DNA of 5,749 bases from Clostridiales bacterium UBA1701 (GCA_002320035.1 DCJL01000034.1:1-5749), one strand, 5' to 3'; shown: positions 1 to 5,728, numbered from the stretch's first letter. The notes: generated by a model not told the origin, from the sequence alone. Made by a program: numbers and translations.

Positions 1-75
1 CGCTCCTCAGAATGACAGGGGGGGCGGGAAGGCGCCGCTCCCCAGAATGACAGGGGGCGGGAAAGCACCGCTCCT
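1..75. repeat. Intergenic tandem repeat, two full units plus a partial unit
   Basis: Two near-identical units lie head to tail: 1-35 and 36-68, both starting CGCTCC and sharing CAGAATGACAGGGGG followed by CGGGAA. A third unit is cut to CGCTCCT at 69-75, where the terminator begins. Unit lengths are 35 and 33 bp; the difference is in the G-run. Read on the minus strand the core is TGTCATTCTG followed by G/A-rich sequence, which resembles the short dispersed intergenic repeats of many Clostridia (recollection, not searched). The array starts at the window edge, so its full length is unknown. No coding potential is seen. Confidence 0.7.
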
Positions 76-112
76 AAAAAAAATCCGGCCTGTGCTGGCA
101 AGCACAGGCCGG
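76..112 (-). terminator. Rho-independent terminator of the hydrolase/binding-protein operon
   Basis: Positions 85-96 (CCGGCCTGTGCT) pair perfectly with 101-112 (AGCACAGGCCGG), giving a 12-bp GC-rich stem closed by a 4-nt loop at 97-100. Read on the minus strand the stem is followed at once by eight U (76-83) after a single A. The hairpin begins 42 bp past the stop of the binding-protein gene and points the same way, so it ends that transcript. The plus-strand side has no T-run, so it acts in one direction. Confidence 0.93.
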
Positions 113-154
113 ACCGGATAATGGATTTCCCGCTATGATCGGGCTTTTCTTCCG

Positions 155-952
155 TCAGTGGCAGTTAAAGTAATACAGCGCGGTGCTGTCGGTGAGGACG
201 GCGTCGCATTTGCCGGCATAGAGGTTTTCAAAACACTCGGTGGTGCCGCCGGCGAGCCTTGTGATCTGGCTGAGCCGCCTGGAAAGCTTTTCATCGGTCT
301 TCAGAGCCGCCAGCGCCTCCGGGGTGGAGCACATGGCCATGCTCTTGCCGGAGAGCATGAGCCGGTTCCAGATCATGCTGCCGTTTCGGACGGCGATGAC
401 GATATCGTTCTCCACGTAGGGGCCGTATTGCAGATAAAGCCCCTTGGCGAGTTCATCCGGGTTCAGCGCGATGCCGCCCCAGGCGCAGTCTATATTGCCG
501 GAGGACAGCTCCACATAGACGTTTTCTTTTTCGATGGGCTGCATTTTCAGCGTCCAGCCCAGCCGCTCGCAGACGGCGATGGCCAACTCCACGTCAAAGC
601 CCCAGTACTCCCCATTGGAGAGATAGGCCATGGGAAAGGAGTTGATGTCGATGCCGATTATAAACTCCTGAGGCTCGGGCATGCCGGTTTTTTCCAGGGC
701 GTTGGGGGTCTTGGTGAAGTTGATTATCCGGTCCCCGAACCATTTGGACGCAAGCTCGTCCACCTTTCCCTCGGCGGAGAGCGTCTCTATGGCGGCGGCC
801 ACATAGGCGGCCACCGGGTCCCCGGTTCGGAAGGCCAGGGAGTATTCCTGCTCCACAAGGGTCTGCACGGTCTTGACGCCGTAGGTGCTGCCGCAGGCGC
901 AGCAAAGAAGGCACAGGCTCAGCGACAGCAATATACAAATCGTTTTCTTCAT
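155..952 (-). CDS. Solute-binding lipoprotein (amino-acid type, SBP_bac_3 fold) with circularly permuted domain order
   Basis: 265 aa, predicted to be exported and lipid-anchored. Residues 1-19 form a signal peptide (MKKT, then a hydrophobic core) ending in C-C-A-C20; the lipobox is atypical at -3. Family elements are all recognisable but in rotated order. Residues 28-75 (EYSLAFRTGDP to KWFGD) match the strand and helix that normally END these proteins. Residues 97-135 (IIGIDINSFPMAY, GFDVELAIAVCERLG) match the normal N-terminus. Then come 147-164 (ELSSGNIDCAWGGIALNP), the hinge strand DIVIAVRNGS, GKSMAMCSTPEAL, and AGKCDAVLTDS at 247-256. The chain stops nine residues later. The usual Arg of the TPERA motif, which binds the ligand carboxylate, is not seen (NPDELAK instead), so the ligand is uncertain. 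Length is normal for the family, so this is a rearrangement and not a truncation. The gene starts 31 bp after the hydrolase stop, with a weak GGTG ribosome site (960-963). No permease or ATPase gene is present. Family assignment is firm; ligand and transport role are unknown. Confidence 0.88.
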   Translation of the reverse strand: MKKTICILLSLSLCLLCCACGSTYGVKTVQTLVEQEYSLAFRTGDPVAAYVAAAIETLSAEGKVDELASKWFGDRIINFTKTPNALEKTGMPEPQEFIIGIDINSFPMAYLSNGEYWGFDVELAIAVCERLGWTLKMQPIEKENVYVELSSGNIDCAWGGIALNPDELAKGLYLQYGPYVENDIVIAVRNGSMIWNRLMLSGKSMAMCSTPEALAALKTDEKLSRRLSQITRLAGGTTECFENLYAGKCDAVLTDSTALYYFNCH

Positions 953-983
953 TTTATCACACCGTTTTCTCTCTGTCTCCGGC

Positions 984-2138
984 TCAGTGCCGGGGCGTGT
1001 AGCTTCCGGCGCCGCGCCGCGCCCCGCCTTTTAAGACCGGGCGCTTTTTCCGCCGCCTTCCGGCCAGCAGCAGCGCAGCAATCGCGCCCGCGGCCAGGAC
1101 GATGACGCCCGCCGCCCCGGCGATTTGAATAAGGGCGGCCTTTTTCTCCGCTTCCCGGGCGGCCTGCTCCTGCTTTTCTCTCCGCTCCTGCTCCTCCCGG
1201 TCCCTGCGCTCCTGCTCCTCCCGGAGGGCCTTCTGCTCCTCCTCAAGGCGCTGCCGTTCCTCTTCCTCGGCCTTTGCCTGAAGCGCCTCCTGCTCCTGCC
1301 GGAAGCGCTCCAGCTCCGCGTCCAGGCTCAGGGTATATTCCTCCATCAGCACCGCGATGTCCGCCGTCACCATCTCTCCCATGGCGATGGAGAGATTTTC
1401 CGTCATCACCGTGAGCACGAAGGGATTCGGCGTGTAGATGATGCCGCAGGCGCTGTTGAATTCCTTATAGCTGCCGTATTTCTGGGCGATCTCGTATTTG
1501 CTTCCCAGGCGGAGGTTGAAATAATTGTCCGGCTGGGCCCTTTTCAGGCAGTCGATAATATTGGGAAAGCGCTCGGAATCGAAATACAGCGTCTCCACCA
1601 CATCCGTCATGAATCGGGGGCAGAAATAGCTGTAATCATAAAAATCCGGGTCGTAGTCCTCCTTGGGCAGGTCCGAATACTGCTGATACAGCTCCCTGCA
1701 CTCGCGGTCCGTGCCGAAATAGCTCATCATCAGATGGGCATAGTCGTTATTGGAGTTGACAAGGACATATTCCTCGGCCTGAGAAAGGGGCAGCCCCTTT
1801 ACAAGGGAATCCTGGCTCAGCTCCCCCTCATATTCTTTTTCGGCCAGCAGCATCATCAGCGGCACCTTGTACATGCTGGCGCTGTAAAACCAGCGCTCGC
1901 CGTTGTAATACCAGCTGTCCCCCGTGGCGGTATAGCAGTAGCCCACGCCGATGTTTTCGCTTTTCAGGCCCTTTTCCTCTATGTAGCCCTCGACCAGCGC
2001 CGTAAGCGCCGCCTCGTCCAGGATCCCGGCGCTCTCCCCCGGCTGGACGCGCTCCTCCGCCCCGGCCTGCGGGGCGGTGGCCAGAAAAGCCAGCGAAAGC
2101 AGGAGGGCGCCTATTTTTTTTGCAAATTTGCCTGTCAT
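984..2138 (-). CDS. Membrane-anchored serine hydrolase of the beta-lactamase/PBP-like fold with charged helical stalk
   Basis: 384 aa from the chosen ATG. An in-frame ATG 24 bp upstream (2162) would give 392 aa, but it has no good ribosome site and would sit very close to the predicted transcription start. The ATG at 2138 has GGAG nine bases upstream and gives a classic signal peptide (MTGKFAKK, hydrophobic core, likely cleavage after AGA at 27). The domain at about 35-265 carries S88-M-Y-K91 (SxxK nucleophile and base), S129-N-N131 (SxN) and K220-Y-G-S (KTG-like), in the right order and spacing for the class A beta-lactamase-like family. No clear omega-loop Glu of true class A beta-lactamases is seen, so a cell-wall or other serine-hydrolase role is at least as likely as drug hydrolysis. 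Residues 273-334 are almost all E, R, Q, K and A (single-helix or coiled-coil stalk), 335-360 form one membrane helix, and 361-384 begin RRRKKR, fitting a cytoplasmic tail. The hydrolase domain therefore faces outward. First gene of the operon with the binding lipoprotein. Confidence 0.85.
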   Translation of the reverse strand: MTGKFAKKIGALLLSLAFLATAPQAGAEERVQPGESAGILDEAALTALVEGYIEEKGLKSENIGVGYCYTATGDSWYYNGERWFYSASMYKVPLMMLLAEKEYEGELSQDSLVKGLPLSQAEEYVLVNSNNDYAHLMMSYFGTDRECRELYQQYSDLPKEDYDPDFYDYSYFCPRFMTDVVETLYFDSERFPNIIDCLKRAQPDNYFNLRLGSKYEIAQKYGSYKEFNSACGIIYTPNPFVLTVMTENLSIAMGEMVTADIAVLMEEYTLSLDAELERFRQEQEALQAKAEEEERQRLEEEQKALREEQERRDREEQERREKQEQAAREAEKKAALIQIAGAAGVIVLAAGAIAALLLAGRRRKKRPVLKGGARRGAGSYTPRH

Positions 2139-2146
2139 CCGTCTTG

Positions 2147-2151
2147 TCTCC
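2147..2151 (-). promoter_or_regulatory. Ribosome binding site that selects the hydrolase start at 2138
   Basis: On the minus strand TGGAG (CTCCA on plus) lies nine bases upstream of the ATG at 2138. The longer in-frame ATG at 2162 is preceded only by AGAGCAGAGCA, which has no GGAG-type core at a usable distance. The downstream ATG also gives a shorter, more typical signal-peptide n-region. Confidence 0.65.
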
Positions 2152-2182
2152 AGCTCTGTCATTGCTCTGCTCTGGGGCAGTT

Positions 2183-2216
2183 TATATATGATACAAAATA
2201 TTCAATATCAAATCAA
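2183..2216 (-). promoter_or_regulatory. Predicted sigma-A-type promoter(s) for the hydrolase/binding-protein operon
   Basis: In an AT-rich island, minus-strand TTGATA (2206-2211) is followed after 17 bp by TATATA (2183-2188). An overlapping alternative is TTGATT (2211-2216), 17 bp, TATCAT (2188-2193). Either would start transcription roughly 35-45 bases before the ATG at 2138. The surrounding sequence is much more AT-rich than the flanking genes. Which pair is used cannot be decided from sequence. Confidence 0.55.
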
Positions 2217-2246
2217 GTGAATTTCCGGCTTTTTTCTCTTTCTTCC

Positions 2247-3560
2247 CTATTTTTCCGTCTCCAGGCGGATTTTTTCCCCGTCCCGGCGGATGGCGGACGC
2301 ATAAAAGGCCTCCGCCGCCCGGCAGAGATAGGCCGTGTCCCTGGCGCCGGCTGTCTCATAGGCCGAGTGCATGGCAAGCTGGGCCAGGCCCACGTCCACG
2401 CAGTCGATGGCCACATGGGCACAGCTGATGTTCCCCAGGGTGGAGCCGCCGGGGATATCCGGCCGGTTGGCGTAGCGCTGGACGGGGACCCCCGCCCGGC
2501 GGCAGATTTCCCCGAACACCGCGGCGGAGACGGCGTCAGTGGTGTATTTCTGGTTTGCGTTATATTTGATCACAACGCCGCCGTTTATCAGGGGGCGGTC
2601 GCCCCTGTCGGCACATTCCGGGTGGTTCGGGTGCAGGGCATGGGCGTTGTCGGCGGAGACCATGAAGCTTCCCGCCAGCGCGCGGAGGAAGGGCTCCCGT
2701 CCCCGGCCCAGCGCCTGCCAGAGCCGCTCCAGCGTATCCGCCAGGAAACCGGAATCCGCCCCCTGCTTTGTGCCGCTGCCCACCTCCTCGTTGTCAAAAA
2801 CGCAGAGCACCCGGGCGCTTTGTGATTTTTCAGCCGCAAGAAAGCCCTTCAGGCAGGCAAAAACGCACTGCAGGTCATCCAGCCTGGGCGCGGAAAGATA
2901 CTCCTCCTCCGCGCCCCACAGGGTCCCCGGCGCGCGGCAGTACAGGAACAGATCCCCGGAGAGCAGATCCTCCGGCGCCGCGCCCACGCTCTCCGCGGCC
3001 AGGGCGAGGAAACGCCGCGCCCCCTCCGCCGCGCCGAAAAGGGGCTGCATGTCCACGGCGGGGTCAAAGCGTCTGCCCTCGTTCGCGCTCCTGTCCATAT
3101 GGATGGCCAGGCTCGGGATCAGAAGCAGATCCCGGTCGATGTTCACAAGGCGCTGGGATATCCCGTCCCCCTCCCGGATCATCAGCCTGCCCGCGGCGGA
3201 CAGGGGCCTGTCCATCCAGGTGGAGCAGAGCATCCCGCCGTATTTCTCCACGGAGAGCTGCCGGTAGGCCCCGGCGGCCTTCGGCTCCGCCCCCTCCCTT
3301 ATTTTGAAGCAGGGGGAATCCCCGTGGGCGGCCATGATCATGAAGCCGGAAAAATCCTCCGGCAGGCGGAAGGCAAGGAGGGAGGACCCGTTCCGGCGGA
3401 CGAAATAATCCCCCGGCGCGGCGATCTTCCATTCCCCGCTCTCATACAGCTCGGTAAACCCTGCCTCCCTGAGCGCCGCGGCCACGTTTTCCGCCGCGTG
3501 GAAAGCGGTGGGGCTGGCGGCGATAAAATCCAGCAGCTGTCTGTTTATGTCCTTGTTCAT
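2247..3560 (-). CDS. M18-family metallo-aminopeptidase (aspartyl aminopeptidase type)
   Basis: 437 aa, near the usual M18 length, with no signal peptide, so cytoplasmic. The family is a two-metal aminopeptidase that removes N-terminal residues, typically Asp or Glu in characterised members. All metal and catalytic motifs are visible: H79 in AAHGDSPCFKIR, D228 in SAPRLDDLQC, the pair E258-E259 in FDNEEVGSG (catalytic base and metal ligand), D304 in SADNAHALHPNHP, and H398 in MHSAYE. The N-terminal DFIAASPTAFHA stretch and the late GGSTLGNI motif are also typical. An upstream in-frame ATG at 3587 exists, but the ATG at 3560 has GAGGAG at ideal distance, and MNKDINRQLLDF is the usual type of N-terminus. 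It is divergent from the M3 oligoendopeptidase, and the two probably serve peptide catabolism. No terminator is visible between its stop and the next gene. All key residues are present, so activity is expected; exact substrate preference is inferred from the family. Confidence 0.95.
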   Translation of the reverse strand: MNKDINRQLLDFIAASPTAFHAAENVAAALREAGFTELYESGEWKIAAPGDYFVRRNGSSLLAFRLPEDFSGFMIMAAHGDSPCFKIREGAEPKAAGAYRQLSVEKYGGMLCSTWMDRPLSAAGRLMIREGDGISQRLVNIDRDLLLIPSLAIHMDRSANEGRRFDPAVDMQPLFGAAEGARRFLALAAESVGAAPEDLLSGDLFLYCRAPGTLWGAEEEYLSAPRLDDLQCVFACLKGFLAAEKSQSARVLCVFDNEEVGSGTKQGADSGFLADTLERLWQALGRGREPFLRALAGSFMVSADNAHALHPNHPECADRGDRPLINGGVVIKYNANQKYTTDAVSAAVFGEICRRAGVPVQRYANRPDIPGGSTLGNISCAHVAIDCVDVGLAQLAMHSAYETAGARDTAYLCRAAEAFYASAIRRDGEKIRLETEK

Positions 3561-3566
3561 GGCGCG

Positions 3567-3573
3567 TCTCCTC
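3567..3573 (-). promoter_or_regulatory. Ribosome binding site that selects the M18 aminopeptidase start at 3560
   Basis: Minus-strand GAGGAGA lies six bases before the ATG at 3560, which is near-consensus. The alternative ATG at 3587 is preceded by TCATCAAAACGGC, with no Shine-Dalgarno core. The start at 3560 is therefore preferred. Confidence 0.85.
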
Positions 3574-3657
3574 ATTTTGTTTTTCATGCCGTTTTGATGA
3601 AATTTCGCGGCTTACGCCGGGTAAACAAACCGCTTTGCAGTTTATTCAGCAGTCATT

Positions 3658-3686
3658 ATTATAGCACGGCCTTATAAAGTTTGCAA
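3658..3686 (-). promoter_or_regulatory. Predicted sigma-A-type promoter of the M18 aminopeptidase gene
   Basis: Minus strand: -35 TTGCAA (3681-3686), 17-bp spacer, and a perfect consensus -10 TATAAT (3658-3663). Transcription would begin near 3651, leaving a leader of about 90 bases. The leader contains a small hairpin (CGGC, GTAA loop, GCCG at 3608-3619) with no clear regulatory role. The -35 hexamer is its own reverse complement and is shared with the opposing promoter. Confidence 0.7.
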
Positions 3687-3709
3687 AAAATCCCCGGCTA
3701 TAGTATATT
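3681..3709 (+). promoter_or_regulatory. Predicted sigma-A-type promoter of the M3 oligoendopeptidase gene
   Basis: Plus strand: -35 TTGCAA (3681-3686), 17-bp spacer, -10 TATATT (3704-3709, one mismatch to consensus). The expected start is near 3716, giving a leader of about 26 bases that contains the ribosome site. It uses the same palindromic -35 hexamer as the minus-strand promoter. Confidence 0.65.
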
Positions 3710-3725
3710 GGTCTTAAAATATTCC

Positions 3726-3733
3726 AGAGAGGA
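3726..3733 (+). promoter_or_regulatory. Ribosome binding site of the M3 oligoendopeptidase gene
   Basis: AGAGAGGA lies eight bases before the ATG at 3742. A second ATG follows immediately at 3745, so either could be used with a one-residue difference; the first is kept. Confidence 0.7.
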
Positions 3734-3741
3734 ACGGATCA

Positions 3742-5430
3742 ATGATGAAGGTTTCCCAGCTTCCCTATCAGCGCGTGCGCCTGGAAGAGGTCCAGCGCGT
3801 CATGGACGATGTGATTGAGCGGATCAAGGCCGCCTCCTGCCCGGCGGACGTTCTCGCCGCCCGGGAGGATTATTTAAAGCTCAGCCTGGAGTTTTACACC
3901 GCCTGCAGCCTGGCCTATATGCGCTATTCCATCAACACCGCCGACAGCTTTTATCTGGCTGAAAACGATTATTACGACGAGATCGGCCCCGCCGTAGGCA
4001 ATTACGACGCCCAGTACGCCGCCGCCTTGCTGGACTCTCCCTTCCGGCCGGCGCTGGAAACGGCGCTGTCTCCGGTGCTGTTTCTGTCCATGGATGTGAA
4101 GCGCCGGGCCATGTCGGAGCGCATCGTCCCGGATATGGTGGAGGAGAACCGGCTTATCAGCGAGTATTCCCGGCTCATGTCGGGCATGGAGTTTGAATTC
4201 CGCGGGGAGAAGCTGCCCCGGCCCATGCTGATGAAGCATCTCAAGAGCAGCGACCGGGCCCTGCGCCGGGAGGCCATGGAGGTTCTGGGCCGCACCCTTG
4301 AGGCCAACAGCGCCAGGCTTGACGGGATTTATGACCAGATGGTCCGGGTGCGGCACCGCATGGCCCGGAAAATGGGCTATAAAAACTTCGTGGAGCTGGG
4401 CTATCACCGCATGGGCAGGCTCTGCTACGACCAGGAGAAGGTGGCCGCTTTCCGGCAAAACGTGAAGAACGACATCGTGCCCCTGGTGGCCCGGCTGCGC
4501 CTTGAAAATGCGCAAAGGCTGGGCATCAGCGACTATAAGCTCTATGACAATGAAATCATCATTCCCGGCGGGGACCCGTCCCCCTGCTCCCGGGACGGGA
4601 TCTTTGCCGCCGCCCGGGAGATGTATCACGCCATGGGGCCGGAGACCGGCGCCTTCATCGACATGATGCTGGAAAACGAGGCCTTTGACGTGGACGCCCG
4701 GAAAAACAAATGGGGTGGCGGCTACTGCACGGAGTTCCCCAAGTACAGGCAGCCCTTTATTCTGGCAAACTTCAACGGCACCTCCGGGGATGTGGACGTG
4801 GTGACCCACGAGGCGGGCCACGCGCTCAACGCCTATCTCATCGCCGGCAACCGCTTCGCCCTGGAGCTGGGCTGCGGCGGCATGGAGACGGCGGAGACCC
4901 ACTCCATGAGCATGGAGTTTTTCGCCTGGCCCCATATGGAGAAGTTCTTCGGCGGGGACGCCGCCAAGTATCGATACATGCACGCCCTCTCCGCCCTCTC
5001 CTTCATCCCCTACGGCGTGGCTGTGGACGAATTTCAGCATATCATCTATGAAAACCCGGACCTGAGCCCTGCGGAGCGAAATCAGGTCTGGCTGGAGATG
5101 GAGAAAAAATACCGGCCCCATGTGGGCCTGGAGGGCATCCCCTATCTGGAAAAGGGCACCCGCTGGCAGTATCAGATGCACATCTACGAGAGCCCCTTCT
5201 ACTACATTGATTACTGCCTGGCCCAGACCGCCGCTTTCCGTTTCCTGCTGGCCTCTCTCCGGGACTATGACGCCGCCTTTGCCCGCTACCTGCGCCTTTC
5301 CCGTCAGGGCGGCGAAAGGCTCTGGACGGAGCTTCTTGAGGAAGCCGGCTTCCCGTCCCCCTTCGCCCCCGGCGCGCTGAAAAGCCTCGCCGCCGATATG
5401 GAAGCGCTGCTGGAGAAGCTCAGGGTCTGA
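3742..5430 (+). CDS. M3-family oligoendopeptidase (zinc metallopeptidase, non-classical PepF subgroup)
   Basis: 562 aa, no signal peptide or membrane helix, so cytoplasmic. M3 peptidases cut short peptides internally inside a closed, mostly helical chamber. The zinc site is complete: H356-E357-A-G-H360 (HExxH) and E385 in METAETHSMSMEFF, exactly 25 residues after the second His as in thimet-type enzymes. The C-terminal substrate-binding segment R474-W-Q-Y-Q-M-H480-I-Y-E-S-P-F-Y-Y-I-D-Y491 carries the His and paired Tyr (Y488, Y491) expected for transition-state contacts. The ETHSMSMEFF form of the third motif and the length of about 560 aa point to the M3 subgroup annotated as 'oligoendopeptidase, M3 family', not classical PepF of about 600 aa; this subgroup call is from memory of the family. 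It is transcribed alone, divergently from the M18 aminopeptidase, and a hairpin terminator lies 89 bp after its stop. A role in peptide nutrition or turnover is inferred. Confidence 0.95.
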   Translation: MMKVSQLPYQRVRLEEVQRVMDDVIERIKAASCPADVLAAREDYLKLSLEFYTACSLAYMRYSINTADSFYLAENDYYDEIGPAVGNYDAQYAAALLDSPFRPALETALSPVLFLSMDVKRRAMSERIVPDMVEENRLISEYSRLMSGMEFEFRGEKLPRPMLMKHLKSSDRALRREAMEVLGRTLEANSARLDGIYDQMVRVRHRMARKMGYKNFVELGYHRMGRLCYDQEKVAAFRQNVKNDIVPLVARLRLENAQRLGISDYKLYDNEIIIPGGDPSPCSRDGIFAAAREMYHAMGPETGAFIDMMLENEAFDVDARKNKWGGGYCTEFPKYRQPFILANFNGTSGDVDVVTHEAGHALNAYLIAGNRFALELGCGGMETAETHSMSMEFFAWPHMEKFFGGDAAKYRYMHALSALSFIPYGVAVDEFQHIIYENPDLSPAERNQVWLEMEKKYRPHVGLEGIPYLEKGTRWQYQMHIYESPFYYIDYCLAQTAAFRFLLASLRDYDAAFARYLRLSRQGGERLWTELLEEAGFPSPFAPGALKSLAADMEALLEKLRV

Positions 5431-5519
5431 GCCCTCTGCCGCTCCGGGCATATACGCCGCAGAAAACGCATTTGCCTGTTTGACCCGCGAGGCCTTGCCT
5501 GCGGTTTCTCCACGACCGG

Positions 5520-5554
5520 AAACCGGGCGCCCTGGATAGCAGGGCGCCCGGTTT
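5520..5554 (+). terminator. Terminator-like hairpin after the M3 oligoendopeptidase gene
   Basis: Positions 5520-5534 (AAACCGGGCGCCCTG) pair perfectly with 5540-5554 (CAGGGCGCCCGGTTT): a 15-bp stem with a 5-nt loop (GATAG). The U-tract is short, just the three T of the stem foot followed by GTC, so the stem is very strong but the tail weak. Its position 89 bp past the stop supports a terminator or 3'-end stabiliser for the M3 transcript. Confidence 0.7.
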
Positions 5555-5702
5555 GTCAAAAGCGGAAAGCGCCAATGGAAACCCACTCCTTGGGGCAGCA
5601 AAGCTGCCTAAGACCGTCAAAAAACGTTTGCCAAAGCGAAACCATAGGGTCGCGGGGGCGCTTGAGGGGGCAAGGCCCGCCTCAAATCGGATCAGCCGCC
5701 GT

Positions 5703-5728
5703 CAAAAGGCTTGAAAACAAGCCTTTTG
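5703..5728. terminator. Possible bidirectional terminator or repeat hairpin
   Basis: CAAAAGGCTT (5703-5712) pairs perfectly with AAGCCTTTTG (5719-5728) around a GAAAAC loop. The A4/T4 arms flank a short GC core, a layout that can terminate in both directions, but no U-run extends past the stem. An outer 5-bp pairing (GCCGC 5695-5699 with GCGGC 5735-5739) and an alternative 7-bp pairing (GTCAAAA 5701-5707 with TTTTGAC 5741-5747) suggest a larger folded element that may continue past the window. Confidence 0.4.

Noticed and set aside
155..952. Reading the binding protein as a truncated or broken gene because it ends early in the usual domain order
   Set aside because: The missing C-terminal segment is present at the N-terminus, total length is normal for the family, and a good terminator follows. 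A permutation explains the data better.
158..1105. Plus-strand open frame of 315 codons antisense to the binding lipoprotein
   Set aside because: It is antisense to a gene with a clear signal peptide and family motifs; the translation shows only GC-driven composition.
2114..2121. Run of eight A on the coding strand in the signal-peptide codons of the hydrolase, a possible phase-variation tract, next to the palindrome GCAAATTTGC (2122-2131)
   Set aside because: Eight bases is short for slippage switching and the run is explained by Lys-Lys-Ile codons; there is no sign of a second frame. The palindrome lies in coding sequence and no operator role can be supported.
2163..2246. Terminator for the M18 aminopeptidase gene in the gap before the hydrolase gene
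   Set aside because: No stable hairpin with a following U-run is visible; the gap is AT-rich and is better explained by the promoter of the next operon.
1125..2825. Long plus-strand open frame of 566 codons antisense to the hydrolase and aminopeptidase genes
   Set aside because: It is the mirror of two well-supported minus-strand genes in GC-rich DNA. Its translation is low-complexity (Leu/Pro/Gly/Arg-rich) with no family motifs, and it runs across the intergenic promoter region.
3561..3657. Riboswitch or attenuator in the leader of the M18 aminopeptidase gene
   Set aside because: Only a 4-bp hairpin with a GTAA loop is seen; there is no terminator/antiterminator pair and no known riboswitch core.
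3874..5601. Long minus-strand open frame of 575 codons antisense to the M3 oligoendopeptidase gene
   Set aside because: It is a shadow frame with Gly/His/Val-rich composition, no recognisable domain and no ribosome site, opposite a gene with a complete zinc site.
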